DNA from: Thalassotalea sp. G2M2-11
Lineage (GTDB): Bacteria; Pseudomonadota; Gammaproteobacteria; Enterobacterales; Alteromonadaceae
NCBI RefSeq assembly: GCF_017168195.1
Contig: NZ_JADNYL010000001.1
Coordinates: 682,001-746,000 of the forward strand
Length of the DNA stretch: 64,000 bases
Direction of reading: 5' to 3'
Both the position numbers and the translations under genes were made by a program. Positions 63,799 through 64,000 of this stretch are shown in pieces; position 1 is the first letter of the stretch; every line of letters begins with the position of its first letter. The notes beneath the pieces were generated by a model. It was not told where the DNA came from. It saw only the letters and a program-made list of their open reading frames with translations, and did no database searches.

Positions 63799-64000
63799 CT
63801 TTATTTTGCTTCATTAGTTGCAAGATGTTTTTAATATTTAATGTGGGAGCCTGTGGATTTTTTGATCGCAAGAACTGGTTATAATCAACTGCCTGCCATT
63901 GTCGTTCATCAATAAACTGTTTGTATTTTTTCACATTATTCTTATCGATTAACTCATACTCGTTCAGTAAAGCGGGAGATGAAAAGCGATTAATTCCTTG
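63776..64000 (-). CDS. C-terminal fragment of an unrecognised protein (runs off the right edge)
   Basis: On the minus strand an open frame enters from the right edge and reads 74 codons to a TAG at 63776-63778, with RFSSPALLNEYELIDKNNVK near its start and APTLNIKNILQLMKQNKATS near its end. It is polar and helical, with no domain I can name. Lack of stops over the whole edge-to-stop distance and a normal convergent arrangement support a real gene, but the short length leaves doubt. It overlaps the opposing 108-residue gene by 23 bases. Confidence 0.5.
   Translation of the reverse strand, partial: QGINRFSSPALLNEYELIDKNNVKKYKQFIDERQWQAVDYNQFLRSKNPQAPTLNIKNILQLMKQNKATSLTAK

Overview
The window looks like chromosomal DNA of a marine gammaproteobacterium of the Alteromonadales (Colwellia/Thalassotalea-like). 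The reasons are the pepA-holC-valS and lptFG arrangement, the glrK-qseG-glrR cluster, an Aga-type (Shewanella-like) N-acetylgalactosamine pathway, large TonB-dependent receptors, a GlyGly-CTERM surface protein and moderately AT-rich DNA. No database search was possible; the assignment rests on recognised protein families.

Layout. 1-6.8 kb is core genome: valS (cut by the left edge), holC and pepA on the minus strand, divergent from lptF-lptG, then an RDD membrane protein and a small unknown protein. 6.8-11.7 kb is an RND efflux pump and its adaptor, divergent from a TetR regulator; the shared promoter region has two matching palindromes placed inside the two opposed promoters. At 11.8 kb is tRNA-Leu(CAA). 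Behind it, 11.96-17.6 kb is an accessory island: a 446-base leader, a small winged-helix-like ORF overlapping a minimal reverse transcriptase, a convergent operon of three tiny membrane proteins, a WYL-domain regulator with its own inverted-repeat boxes, an unknown membrane-anchored protein, a zinc-ribbon membrane protein and an eroded IS3-family transposase. This is the best candidate here for an undescribed (possibly anti-phage) system.

17.6-33.3 kb is a two-gene operon: a 4820-residue modular surface protein (beta-helix-like repeats, two LamG, thrombospondin-3, SdrD-B-like, cadherin-like, Calx-beta, GlyGly-CTERM tail) overlapping by four bases with an OmpA-family protein. 33.6-36.7 kb carries umuDC under a perfect LexA palindrome, and zapE.

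36.7-59.2 kb is a coherent locus for mucin-type O-glycans. It encodes a mucinase-like M60 lipoprotein with a ricin lectin domain, a GH109 alpha-N-acetylgalactosaminidase, a TonB receptor, two DUF3472 lipoproteins, an inner-membrane sugar permease, and cytoplasmic GalNAc kinase, deacetylase, AgaS and AgaZ. Two DeoR/AgaR-like paralogues flank it. Similar CTTTC direct repeats with a 10-base period precede three of its transcription units. A GMC oxidoreductase with a gluconate-2-dehydrogenase-subunit-3-like partner ends the catabolic operon and suggests an added oxidative (possibly 3-keto-sugar) step.

59.2-62.7 kb is the glrK-qseG-glrR two-component system. The right end holds an EF-hand protein, a small unknown protein and the C-terminus of an unrecognised gene cut by the window edge.
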